Source of the DNA: Myxococcus xanthus | GTDB lineage: Bacteria > Myxococcota > Myxococcia > Myxococcales > Myxococcaceae | DNA: 46,832 bases | Reading direction: 5' to 3' | Assembly (NCBI RefSeq): GCF_013116825.1 | Contig: NZ_JABFNS010000067.1 | Coordinates: forward strand, 1 to 46,832 | Shown here: piece by piece, positions 28,246-36,219 of the stretch | Numbering within the stretch: position 1 is the first letter of the stretch | Layout: each line of letters starts with the position of its first letter | Position numbers and translations under genes: made by a program | The notes under the pieces: model-generated | Told to the model about the DNA's origin: nothing | Databases searched by the model: none | The model's input: only the letters and a program-made list of their open reading frames with translations

Positions 28246-30546
28246 TCAGGGCCCCGCGGGACACGCGGACAGGGACGTAATCCACGCGTCCACGAGCCCC
28301 GTGCCCTCCTTGTCCTTCACCGCGCTGGCCAGCGGCGGCATGCGTGGCGTCGACAGCGAGTGCATGCGCCGCGACAGGATCGACTTCGACGGGTCTCCCG
28401 GCGCGACCACCATCGCTCCGGCCACGCCCAGCTCACCGTGCTCTGGCGTCACACCACAAATCTTCGTTGCGGTGAGCGGCGTGGAGAAGCGCAGGTCCAA
28501 CGCACCGCGGCCCAGGCCATTGGGCCGGTGACAGACGGCGCAGTTGGTGTGCAGGTAGGCCCGCGCGCGCGCCTCCAAGGGCTCCGGTCCGCCGTAGGCA
28601 GGCATCCGGGGCAGTTGCTCCACCGGAGCCGGCAATTTCAGCACGCCGATATGCTCCAGGGTCCGAAGCTGCGACGCGATGCGCCCGCCCGGATATGTGT
28701 AGTCCCCGTTGAGCTGCGCGACCTCCAGGCCCAGCACGAAGCCCGCGGCGGCGGTGTGACACTGCATGCACTCCCCCCGGCTGGGGTACGTCCACGTCTG
28801 CGCCCCCACCGTCTTCACCTTGCCCGTCTCCAGCAACGTCGCGTCGGTACCCGCCTCATTCCACTCGTACGTGTAGCCCGCCCAGATGCCGTCCGGATGG
28901 CGCATGAAGAGGCGCGTCTCCACCCGCTTCCCGCCCAGGAGGAACGTCTTCACCGTCACGGTGCCGGGGGGCGCGTCCAGCACGCCCTCCGGCCCCACCG
29001 TCATCACCGCCCCGTCTGGCACACCGATGAACCGCTCCTTCCCCGCGCCGTCCGACCACAGCGGGGCATTCACGCCGTACGGGATGAGGCCCGCCGAGGG
29101 GAGGTTCGGGTTCGTCGGGTCCGCGCAGCCCGTGGCGGACAGCAGCGTGGGGAACGCCTCGCCCCCCGGCGCCGAGGGCAGAGACGCGTGGATGCGGTGC
29201 AGTCCTCCGCCCGCGAAGTCCACCACCAGCAGCTCGCCGTCGTTGAGCTCGGCGAACGAGGAGATGCTGAGCGCCGTGGTGACGAGCAATTGGGGCACCG
29301 CGGCTGCGCCGGGAAGGGCGTCCCCCGGCAGTGTCCAGATGCGGCCCGAGCCGAAGTCGCCAAAGAGGTACTTGCCCGCGAGCGCCGGTACGGCGGTGCC
29401 GCGATACACGTAGCCTCCGGTGACGGAGACGCCTTCTGCGCGACCATAGACAGCCACGGGCTGCGTCAACCCGGTGGTGCGGCAGCCGCTCCCGCGCGCG
29501 CACTCGGTCCCCTCCAGGATGCTCCAGCCGTAATTGCCTCCCAGCTCGACGCGGTTGATTTCCTCGAGGAGCTTTTCACCCACGTCGCCCAGCCAGAGCG
29601 CGCCGGTGCTCCGGTCGAAGCTCCAGCGCCACGGGTTGCGGAAGCCGCTGGCGTAGATTTCCTTGCGCCCGCCGGCGATGGCGTAGGGGTTGGTCGGTGG
29701 AATGGCGTAGGGCCGCGCGCTATCCACATCGAGCCGCAGCATCTTCCCCAGCAGGAGCTCCGGATTCTGGGCCGTCTGCTTCGGGTCCAAGCGTCCGCCA
29801 CCGTCACCAAAGGCGAAGTAGAGGAAGCCATCCGGTCCGAACGCGAGGTGGCCGCCGTTGTGGGTGGAGAAGGGCTGGTCCTGTTCGAGCACGACCTCCG
29901 CGCTCGTCGGGTCCAGGGTGGCCCCGCCATCCGGGCTGCGGTAGCGGACGATGAACGTGCGTAGCCCCCCCATGGCGCTGTTTCCGACATAGGAGAGGAA
30001 CACCTGACCATTGGTGGCGAACGCCGGGTGGAAGGCCATCCCGAGCAAGCCCGTCTCGTCATGCTCCACGTTCACCTGCCCGGAGATGTCGACGAACACG
30101 GAGCTGACGGGCGGCGTGGCGTCCTTGTCGAACACGCGAACCCGCCCCACGCGCTCCACCACGTAGATGCGGCGGCTGTCCCCCGGCGCCTGGAGCGCGA
30201 ACAAGGGCTGGGTGAAGCTCAGCTCCGGAAACGCGCGGGTGATGGTGGCCCCCGCGGGGTCCGGGGGCCGGGGAGGCGCTACGCACGTAGGGTTCGCTGG
30301 ACGCACGTCCAGCCCGAAGGGCACCTGGGCACCCGGGCCCCCTTCATCTGGCGCTATCGGAGCGCTCCCGTCTCCGTCCGTCCCCGGTCCTCCATCCGGT
30401 GAGGGGTCGGTGATTTCAACTTCATCCCCTGGGCGACCGGAACCGTCACCCGAAGCGCCAGGACATGCGAGCGAAATGCCGAGCAGGCTCATAGCGAGCG
30501 CCACCATGCCCAGCAGCATCAGGACGGACGTTCGTCGTTGTTTCAT
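28246..30546 (-). CDS. PQQ-type glucose/sorbosone dehydrogenase lipoprotein fused to a di-haem c-type region
   Basis: 766 residues. A signal with lipobox-like SLAC is followed by an acidic Gly/Pro linker. Residues about 75-420 are the six-bladed GSDH propeller (VVERVGRVRVFD, HDETGLLGMAFHPAF, FSTHNGGHLAFGPDGFLYFAFGDGG, YASGFRNPWRWSFDR, GGNYGWSILEG). Residues about 430-766 resemble the uncharacterised HNE_0200-type module (IPYGVNAPLWSDGAGKERF) and contain two haem c sites, CMQCH (Cys593, Cys596, His597) and CAVCH (Cys669, Cys672, His673). The fusion would pass electrons from aldose oxidation at PQQ to haem outside the membrane. Substrate and PQQ use are inferred from the family. No pqq genes are adjacent. 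ATG 30546 has no evident ribosome site. Confidence 0.85.
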   Translation of the reverse strand: MKQRRTSVLMLLGMVALAMSLLGISLACPGASGDGSGRPGDEVEITDPSPDGGPGTDGDGSAPIAPDEGGPGAQVPFGLDVRPANPTCVAPPRPPDPAGATITRAFPELSFTQPLFALQAPGDSRRIYVVERVGRVRVFDKDATPPVSSVFVDISGQVNVEHDETGLLGMAFHPAFATNGQVFLSYVGNSAMGGLRTFIVRYRSPDGGATLDPTSAEVVLEQDQPFSTHNGGHLAFGPDGFLYFAFGDGGGRLDPKQTAQNPELLLGKMLRLDVDSARPYAIPPTNPYAIAGGRKEIYASGFRNPWRWSFDRSTGALWLGDVGEKLLEEINRVELGGNYGWSILEGTECARGSGCRTTGLTQPVAVYGRAEGVSVTGGYVYRGTAVPALAGKYLFGDFGSGRIWTLPGDALPGAAAVPQLLVTTALSISSFAELNDGELLVVDFAGGGLHRIHASLPSAPGGEAFPTLLSATGCADPTNPNLPSAGLIPYGVNAPLWSDGAGKERFIGVPDGAVMTVGPEGVLDAPPGTVTVKTFLLGGKRVETRLFMRHPDGIWAGYTYEWNEAGTDATLLETGKVKTVGAQTWTYPSRGECMQCHTAAAGFVLGLEVAQLNGDYTYPGGRIASQLRTLEHIGVLKLPAPVEQLPRMPAYGGPEPLEARARAYLHTNCAVCHRPNGLGRGALDLRFSTPLTATKICGVTPEHGELGVAGAMVVAPGDPSKSILSRRMHSLSTPRMPPLASAVKDKEGTGLVDAWITSLSACPAGP

Positions 30547-30836
30547 GGCGAGGCTGTGGTGGTTCGCGACGGGGCGGAACGCCAGGGACTGGACCTCACA
30601 TCCGAGGCGGACTCTGCTGGATGCCGGACCGCGTGATTGGCAGTCGTCGTGAATTGGGCCCGGGCATCGTTCGAGGGACGTCTGCCCCCGGACACGGCGC
30701 GTCACCTGACAGTCATGCCGACCAAGGCAGACGGCGGAACGACCCCTTCCCTTGCCGCGCTGTCCTGGGGCGGACGGCCGTGCGGGGGCCGGCTTCACCG
30801 CGCGGAAGCCCCTAGATTGCTCGGAAGGGAGGCCTC

Positions 30837-31244
30837 ATGAAGACAGGCAGTCGGACGACATCCCGTTTCTCTCGTCCATTCACGGGCGCTGCGCTCACCG
30901 CCGTGCTCGGCCTCGTGGGAGCGCCAGCGGCCACGGCCGCCCAGGGTGTCGTGCCCCAGGTGTCCTGCTACCAGCGCGCGACCGACGGCGGACTCGACGA
31001 CTCCTTGGCCACGCAGCTCTGCCGCGGCGCTCGGTCATCCACGCCCGCCGACTGCTTCGCGCGCGCCCAGGATGAAGGCTCACTCACGCAAAGCCAGGCC
31101 GTCCAGCTATGTCAGTTCGCCGCGCCCGACGAAGACCCCGCGGGTTGTTACCTCCAGGCCCGGCAACAGACCTTCGCGGCCCCAGCGCGCGTGTTGCAGC
31201 TGTGCCAGCCCGCGGTCCAGCACTGTCCCGGCTACGTGGAGTGA
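30837..31244 (+). CDS. Secreted protein made of three cysteine-bounded repeats
   Basis: 135 residues; ATG 30837 follows GGGAGG. A signal peptide ends near ATAAQG. The mature part is three related units of about 33 residues, each starting Cys-(Tyr/Phe), then Gln-Ala or Arg-Ala, and closing with QLC: CYQRATDGGLDDSLATQLC, then CFARAQDEGS with AVQLC, then CYLQARQQTF with VLQLC. A C-terminal extra pair (CPGYVE) follows. Eight cysteines in all suggest disulfide-stapled helices. No family recognised. Its 3' end overlaps the opposing histidine-kinase gene by 13 bp. Confidence 0.75.
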   Translation: MKTGSRTTSRFSRPFTGAALTAVLGLVGAPAATAAQGVVPQVSCYQRATDGGLDDSLATQLCRGARSSTPADCFARAQDEGSLTQSQAVQLCQFAAPDEDPAGCYLQARQQTFAAPARVLQLCQPAVQHCPGYVE

Positions 31245-33433
31245 GCCGGCACGGCTCGTTTCCTCGGCAGCAGCAGCTCACGCAGACGCGTGAAGTCCAC
31301 CGGCTTCACCAGGTGCTCGTCGAAGCCCGCCTCCAGCGCGCGGCGCCGGTCGTCTGCCAGGCCGTAGCCCGTCACGGCGATGAGCATCAGCTCGCGGCCT
31401 TCGTCCGTCGAGCGGAGCGCCCGGGCCACCTCGTAGCCGTCGAGCCCGGGCAGGCCGATGTCCAACAACACGACCTCGGGACGCAGCTCGCGCGCCCGCG
31501 CCAGCCCCGAGGGACCGTCCTCCGCTTCGCTGACGGTGTGCCCGTCCAGTTCGAGCAACTCGCGGACGAGTTGCCGGCTGTCGGCGTGGTCATCCACCAG
31601 CAACACGTGGCGTCCGGGGGCCGGCGCCATAGGAGCGTCTTGAAGCCGAGGCGCCTGTTCGACCTGGCCGCGCGGCAGCCGCACCGTGAAGGTGCTGCCC
31701 TTCTTCAGCCCATCACTCCGCGCGCACACGGAGCCGCCGTGCAGCTCCACCAACCGCTTCACCAGCGTGAGGCCAATGCCCAGGCCGCCCTGCGCGCGGT
31801 CCAGGGTGCGCTCCGCCTGGAAGAAGAGCTCGAACACGCGCTCCTGGAGCTCCGGTGACAGGCCATCTCCGGTGTCGGACACCTCCAGCACCACATGGCC
31901 GGGCTCCTCCCGCGTCACCACACGGATGCGACCGCCGGGCGGCGTGTATTTGAGCGCGTTGGACACGAGGTTCGTCACGACCTGCTCCAGGCGGCTCGCG
32001 TCCCCCTCCAGCCAGGCCCGCGGGGCCTCTACCTCCACCTGGTGCGCCTGCGTCCGTCCGGAGGACTCCAGCGCCGCGACGGCGCGCCGCACGCACTCCG
32101 ACAAGTCCATGGCCTGACTCTGGAGCAGGATGCGGCCACTGCTCACCCGCTCCACATCGAGCAGGTCATCCACCAGCCGCGCCAGGTGGATGGCCTGCCG
32201 CTCCACCAGGGCGCGCGCCCGCTCGCGGCAGGCGGCGTCCTCCGTCACCGACAGCACCTTCACGCCGCTGGTGATGGCGGACAGCGGGTTGCGCAGCTCA
32301 TGGCCCAGCATGGCCAGGAACTGGTCCTTGGCGAGGTTGGCCGCCTCGGCCTCCGTCATCTTCGCCCGCAGCGCGTCCTCGCGCTCCATCACCATGGCCG
32401 CGGTGAGCGCGAGCGTCGCCCGCAGGTCCTCCAACTCCGTGATGCCCGTGGGCCCTACGTTGGTGAAGGCATCCGCCGAGTCCGGGCGCTCCCGGGCCGC
32501 GCGGGCCAGGGCGCGGAGCGGACGCGTCATGCGCCGGCTCACCCAGGCGGCCCAGGCGGTGGCGATGACACAGCACCCCAGCCCCGCGATGAGCAGCGCG
32601 GCCAGGGACTGGTCCACCGACGCGGTGAACACCTCGCGAGGCCCCGCGAACGACACCGTCCAAGGCACCACCTGCAAACGCGCGTAGGCCGCGAACGACT
32701 TCATCCCATCCACCGTCTGCGACGCGAAGAACCCCTCTGGGCTCGCGCGGATGTTCGCGATGTACTCGGGCCGGGCCTTCGTTCCGACGAACCGGGCGCG
32801 GCCCCGGCTGCGCGAGAGGATGACGCCCTCCTCGTCCACCAGCGTGCCCACCCAATTCCCCGGGACGCGCTGTTCGTCCCAGAGCTTGTCGAAGTGCTGC
32901 ATGGCGTACGTCGCCACCAGCACGCCCGCGAGCACGCCCTGGCGCCGCACCGGCATCGCCACCACCACGGTGGGCTGCCCCTGGAAGCGCTGGTAGGGAA
33001 AGTCGGAGATGACCACGCGCCCTGTCTCCACGACCTCGCGCACGTAGGGCCGCTCATCCACGGGCGCCGTCAGGTCGGCGCCGAAGGGCTGGTCCGTGGT
33101 GAACATCGTCCGGCCCTCCACATCCAGCAGGGAGAGCGAGCCCCACTGTGCCTGGGACGCCACCACGGCCTGGCAGGTGGAGTGGAAGGTCTTCAGGTCG
33201 CCTTGCATCAGCGGGGCCGAATGCGACAGCACCTCCAGCGCCCGGATGGACTGGCCCAGCTCTCGCTCCACGACGAGCGCCAGCGCTCGAGCCGTCTCGC
33301 GCATGCCCTGGGCCCGGGCTTCGCGCTGCGAGGCCGCGAAGCGGTTCACCGCCCCCGCCGCGAAGAGCACGAGCGGCACCAGCAGGCCGAGCGCGAGGAA
33401 CCCGAGATAGAAGCGGAGCGAGCGCGGCTTCAT
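31232..33433 (-). CDS. Membrane-bound hybrid histidine kinase with Cache sensor and receiver domain
   Basis: 733 residues from ATG 33433 (AAGGA nine bases upstream). Order: transmembrane helix about 8-28; extracytoplasmic double-Cache sensor about 30-275 (LDVEGRTMFTTDQPFG, DERPYVREVVETGRVVISDF, GVLAGVLVATYAM); second transmembrane helix about 282-302; HAMP (RRMTRPLRALARAARE); coiled coil; HisKA with His378 in MLGHELRNPLSAI; HATPase with VTNLVSNALKY, VSDTGDGL and GGLGIGLTLVK; receiver with Asp658 in VVLLDIGLPGLDGYE and Lys in LVKPVDF. All catalytic boxes are intact, so it should autophosphorylate and relay to its own receiver; no output protein is adjacent. Ligand unknown. Confidence 0.94.
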   Translation of the reverse strand: MKPRSLRFYLGFLALGLLVPLVLFAAGAVNRFAASQREARAQGMRETARALALVVERELGQSIRALEVLSHSAPLMQGDLKTFHSTCQAVVASQAQWGSLSLLDVEGRTMFTTDQPFGADLTAPVDERPYVREVVETGRVVISDFPYQRFQGQPTVVVAMPVRRQGVLAGVLVATYAMQHFDKLWDEQRVPGNWVGTLVDEEGVILSRSRGRARFVGTKARPEYIANIRASPEGFFASQTVDGMKSFAAYARLQVVPWTVSFAGPREVFTASVDQSLAALLIAGLGCCVIATAWAAWVSRRMTRPLRALARAARERPDSADAFTNVGPTGITELEDLRATLALTAAMVMEREDALRAKMTEAEAANLAKDQFLAMLGHELRNPLSAITSGVKVLSVTEDAACRERARALVERQAIHLARLVDDLLDVERVSSGRILLQSQAMDLSECVRRAVAALESSGRTQAHQVEVEAPRAWLEGDASRLEQVVTNLVSNALKYTPPGGRIRVVTREEPGHVVLEVSDTGDGLSPELQERVFELFFQAERTLDRAQGGLGIGLTLVKRLVELHGGSVCARSDGLKKGSTFTVRLPRGQVEQAPRLQDAPMAPAPGRHVLLVDDHADSRQLVRELLELDGHTVSEAEDGPSGLARARELRPEVVLLDIGLPGLDGYEVARALRSTDEGRELMLIAVTGYGLADDRRRALEAGFDEHLVKPVDFTRLRELLLPRKRAVPAHST

Positions 33434-33614
33434 CGACCTGCGTCCTTCCAGCGGAGCGTCGCGCCTCATCCTGCACGGGCGTGAGGACGCATTGCCCTCC
33501 AGTACAAAGGAGTGACGTGGGCTGAACAGTCCCGCGGAGGATGCGTTCGAATGTCGACTCAGGGCCTGAGCGCGTTGACTGCGGGCGAAGCCGGGGCGCA
33601 CAGTTTTGCGCGCC

Positions 33615-34040
33615 ATGAACGAAAAGAACGCGTCCTACCAGTCGTGGCTGGAGTCGTTCGCCAGCGAGCACGGAGCCACCGCGGGCACCGTCCACCTTCA
33701 GCGGGGAGACGACCTCTTCCTCGTGGCGGCCCTCAACATCCCGCCGCCGCTGATGGCGGCCGTCCAGCACGTGCCACACGGCAAGGGGATGGCGGGGCTC
33801 GCCCAGGTGCGCAAGCAACCCGTGCAGACGTGCAACCTGAAGGAAGACACGTCCAGCGACATCAAGCCGGGCGCGAAGGCCGTGGACGCGCGGGCAGCGG
33901 TGGCGATTCCGGTGCTCGATGCGACAGGCCGTGTGCGCGCGGTGGTGGGCATCGCATTCTCCGAGGAAGGCTCGCTGGCCGCTGAGCGCGAGACGTCCCT
34001 GATGGCCGCCGCGTCCCGGCTCCCCATCGCGGATGGCTGA
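33615..34040 (+). CDS. Small stand-alone GAF-domain protein
   Basis: 141 residues, almost entirely one GAF domain: ASEHGATAGTVHLQRGDDLFLVAALNIPPPLM, then VPHGKGMAGLAQVRKQPVQTCNLKED and RAAVAIPVLDATGRVRAVVGIAF. Stand-alone GAF proteins bind small ligands or, as fRMsr, reduce free methionine sulfoxide; the three-cysteine set needed for that enzyme is not present (one Cys, in TCNLKED), so a ligand sensor is more likely. Divergent from the hybrid kinase across 180 bp and overlapping the VTT membrane protein by 8 bp, so the two form an operon. Confidence 0.85.
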   Translation: MNEKNASYQSWLESFASEHGATAGTVHLQRGDDLFLVAALNIPPPLMAAVQHVPHGKGMAGLAQVRKQPVQTCNLKEDTSSDIKPGAKAVDARAAVAIPVLDATGRVRAVVGIAFSEEGSLAAERETSLMAAASRLPIADG

Positions 34041-34737
34041 GCCCATGCCGGGTTTGACGGCGGCGGGCGCAGGCCGGATGTCCGGTCGCGCCGTCATGGG
34101 CTGGGCGGCCTTCAGCGGGTTGCTGCTGGCCTCCATCCTGGTGCCCTTCGCCTGGTTCGGGGACAGCCTGGAGGCGGCGTCCGGACACTTCCTGGCCACG
34201 CGGCCCCCCTCCTGGCAGGTGGCGCTGCTGCTCGGGGGACTGCTGGCCGGTGATGCCGTGCTGCCGGTGCCCTCCAGCCTGGTGGGCACCGCCTCAGGGG
34301 GACTGCTGGGCTTCTGGGGCGGCGCGGCCACGTCCTGGCTGGGGATGATGGCGGGCTGTGTGGTGGGCTATGGCCTGGGCGCGCGGGCCGGAACGGCGGC
34401 GCTGCGGCGCATGGCGGGTGACGCCGAGCTGGGCCGGCTGACCCGCGCCGCCGAACGGATGGGGCCCTGGTTCCTGCTCGCCTTCCGCGCGGTGCCGGTG
34501 CTGGCGGAGACGTCCGTGCTCTTCGCGGGAACCAGCCGCATGCGCCCCCGGACGTTCCTCACCGTGAGCGCCCTGGCCAACCTGGGCGTGTCGGTGACCT
34601 ATGCCGCGCTGGGCGCAAGCGCCGCGCGGCTGGAGTCGTTCCTGCTGCTCTTCGCGGGCATGGTGCTGCTGCCCGGCCTGGCGCTGGCCTGGATGCGGCG
34701 AAGGACACCGCCGCATCCGGACCCGGCGACACGTTAG
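34033..34737 (+). CDS. VTT/DedA-like (SNARE-associated) membrane protein
   Basis: 234 residues from ATG 34033, overlapping the GAF gene; ATG 34045 is an alternative. Five or so hydrophobic helices. VTT-domain features: a re-entrant-like loop AGDAVLPVPSSLVGTASGGLLGFWGGAATSWLG, an Arg-containing amphipathic stretch RLTRAAERMGPWFLLAFRAVPVLAETSVLFAGTSRMRPRTFL (the FRAVPxxxE motif replaces the common RFIPG), and a last membrane helix. VTT proteins act as lipid scramblases or undecaprenyl-phosphate flippases; specific substrate unknown. Proposed partner is the upstream GAF protein. Confidence 0.8.
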   Translation: MAEPMPGLTAAGAGRMSGRAVMGWAAFSGLLLASILVPFAWFGDSLEAASGHFLATRPPSWQVALLLGGLLAGDAVLPVPSSLVGTASGGLLGFWGGAATSWLGMMAGCVVGYGLGARAGTAALRRMAGDAELGRLTRAAERMGPWFLLAFRAVPVLAETSVLFAGTSRMRPRTFLTVSALANLGVSVTYAALGASAARLESFLLLFAGMVLLPGLALAWMRRRTPPHPDPATR

Positions 34738-34746
34738 ACGGTCCGC

Positions 34747-35436
34747 TCAGCTCCGCGCCGTGCGAGCGTCACGGCCCCGAGCGCGGGCCGCCTTGGCGAG
34801 CGCGTCCGCGCCCTGCTCGTCGCCGCGCATCCACTCCTTCATCGCGGGGACGACCGTCTTGCTCCAACCCTTGCTGGCGCGCACCGACAGGTAGTCCTGC
34901 ACCAGCGCGTCCACCATGGCGGCCAGCTGCTCCATCAGGAGGAGCCGCTCGGAGAGCTGGTCATCCTCCTCCTCGCTCATCAGCGCCGGCAGCTTGCCCG
35001 CGCGGATGTCGAGGAACTCGGAGTCCACCGTGGCCTCGAACTCCCTCTCGCCCTGGGTGAAGCGCAGGCGGGCCTGGGCCACCAGCAGCCCGCGGTCCAG
35101 CGAGTGCCGCACCTGCTCGGAGTACGGCGCCAGGGTGCCCTTGGCGCTCATCTCCGTCACCTCACCGGACACGCCGCGCAGCACCACGCGGCCCATGAAG
35201 AGGACGCTGACGCCTTCACCCTCCACCTCGACGAGCGGCCCGCCGGCCTCGGTGCGCCACAGGAGCCACGTGAGGAACTCGCGGCCCAGGTAGGCGCGGC
35301 CACGCAGCAGCTGATCTTGCGCTTTGCCCTTTTCGAGTTCGGCCTCGTCCTTCGTCTCCTCGGTGGCGCCGCCGTCCACGCCGACATCACCGCGCATGAA
35401 GGCCGCTTCGGCCCGCGCCTCGTCACGCCTCGCCAT
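34747..35436 (-). CDS. Conserved-looking protein of unknown function, partner of RdgC-like gene
   Basis: 229 residues from ATG 35436, with GGGGAGG well placed. No signal or membrane segment. Compact alpha/beta look: FLTWLLWRTEAGGPLVEVEGEGVSVLFMGRVVLRG (beta-rich), then RHSLDRGLLVAQARLRFTQGEREFEATVDSEFLDIRAGKLP, and a C-terminal helical, basic tail (MKEWMRGDEQGADALAKAARARGRDAR) that could bind nucleic acid. The start lies 14 bp inside the upstream RdgC-like gene, so translation is coupled and a joint role in DNA metabolism is inferred. Family not recognised. Confidence 0.75.
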   Translation of the reverse strand: MARRDEARAEAAFMRGDVGVDGGATEETKDEAELEKGKAQDQLLRGRAYLGREFLTWLLWRTEAGGPLVEVEGEGVSVLFMGRVVLRGVSGEVTEMSAKGTLAPYSEQVRHSLDRGLLVAQARLRFTQGEREFEATVDSEFLDIRAGKLPALMSEEEDDQLSERLLLMEQLAAMVDALVQDYLSVRASKGWSKTVVPAMKEWMRGDEQGADALAKAARARGRDARTARS

Positions 35437-36070
35437 GTGCCACCTCCCCCGCCGTCGCCGGCAGGTCCATGCCAATCAGCTCCGCGGTGGGCCCCAGCAG
35501 GGACTCATCGATGCCCGCCGTCTGCGCCATGGCCGACGGCGTCATGCCGAAGAACTTCACGTTCAGCCCGCCCTCCAGCGCGACGGTGATTTCGTCCACC
35601 ACCTTGCGCGACGCGGACCAGATCTGCACCTGCTGCGTCTTCAGGTTCCAGCTCACGTCCACCGTGGACGTGCGGGGCGTGGCGCGGTTGCGGAGCATCT
35701 GGCGGATTTCACCGCGGCTCTGCGTCTTCTCGCCGCGGCTGGGCGGGCGGCCATTCTCCTTCTCGAAGGCGGAGGCCCACTTCGCCAGCTCCGCCTTGAG
35801 CGCCGCGGCCGGCACCTTGATGGTGTCGATGCGGAAGGCGAACAGGGCGTACTCGCCATAGTAGAGACGGCCGGCGGAGAACTCGCTGGACTCCTCGTTC
35901 TCCAGCTCCACGAAGCCGACGGCGCGCTCCTCTTCGGAGCGGCGGTCGATGGGCTCGAACGCGTGCGCCTTGAGGCCGCGCGTCAGCCAGCGTTTGACAT
36001 CCGAAGGCGCTTCCTTCGCCGGTTCGACCCGGAAGCGCGACAACGTGACAGCACCACGAAGGACAGGCAT
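35423..36070 (-). CDS. rdgC: RdgC-like DNA-binding protein
   Basis: 215 residues from ATG 36070, shorter than E. coli RdgC (about 300). RdgC forms a ring on duplex DNA and restrains RecA. Similar elements are MPVLRGAVTLSRFRVEP at the start, LKAHAFEPIDRRSEEERAVGFVELEN, the helix block KWASAFEKENGRPPSRGEKTQSRGEIRQMLRNRA corresponding to the RdgC gate region, and WNLKTQQVQIWSASRKVVDEITVALEG matching the final strand-helix. The match is by pattern and moderate; the shorter length fits the delta-proteobacterial form I recall. First gene of a two-gene operon with the 229-residue protein; divergent from the PBP4-type gene. Confidence 0.75.
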   Translation of the reverse strand: MPVLRGAVTLSRFRVEPAKEAPSDVKRWLTRGLKAHAFEPIDRRSEEERAVGFVELENEESSEFSAGRLYYGEYALFAFRIDTIKVPAAALKAELAKWASAFEKENGRPPSRGEKTQSRGEIRQMLRNRATPRTSTVDVSWNLKTQQVQIWSASRKVVDEITVALEGGLNVKFFGMTPSAMAQTAGIDESLLGPTAELIGMDLPATAGEVAHGEA

Positions 36071-36219
36071 GGGGCGCGGCAGGATGGGGTGCGCGCGCCG
36101 TGTCGTCAAGGCACTCGGTGTGGCTGACGGCGCCTTCCTCGTGGCCGCGCTCCCTTTCCAGGCGGCCTGTCCCCGGCCGAATGACAGGTCCGCCCCACGG
36201 CGGTAGCGTGGCGGACGAC

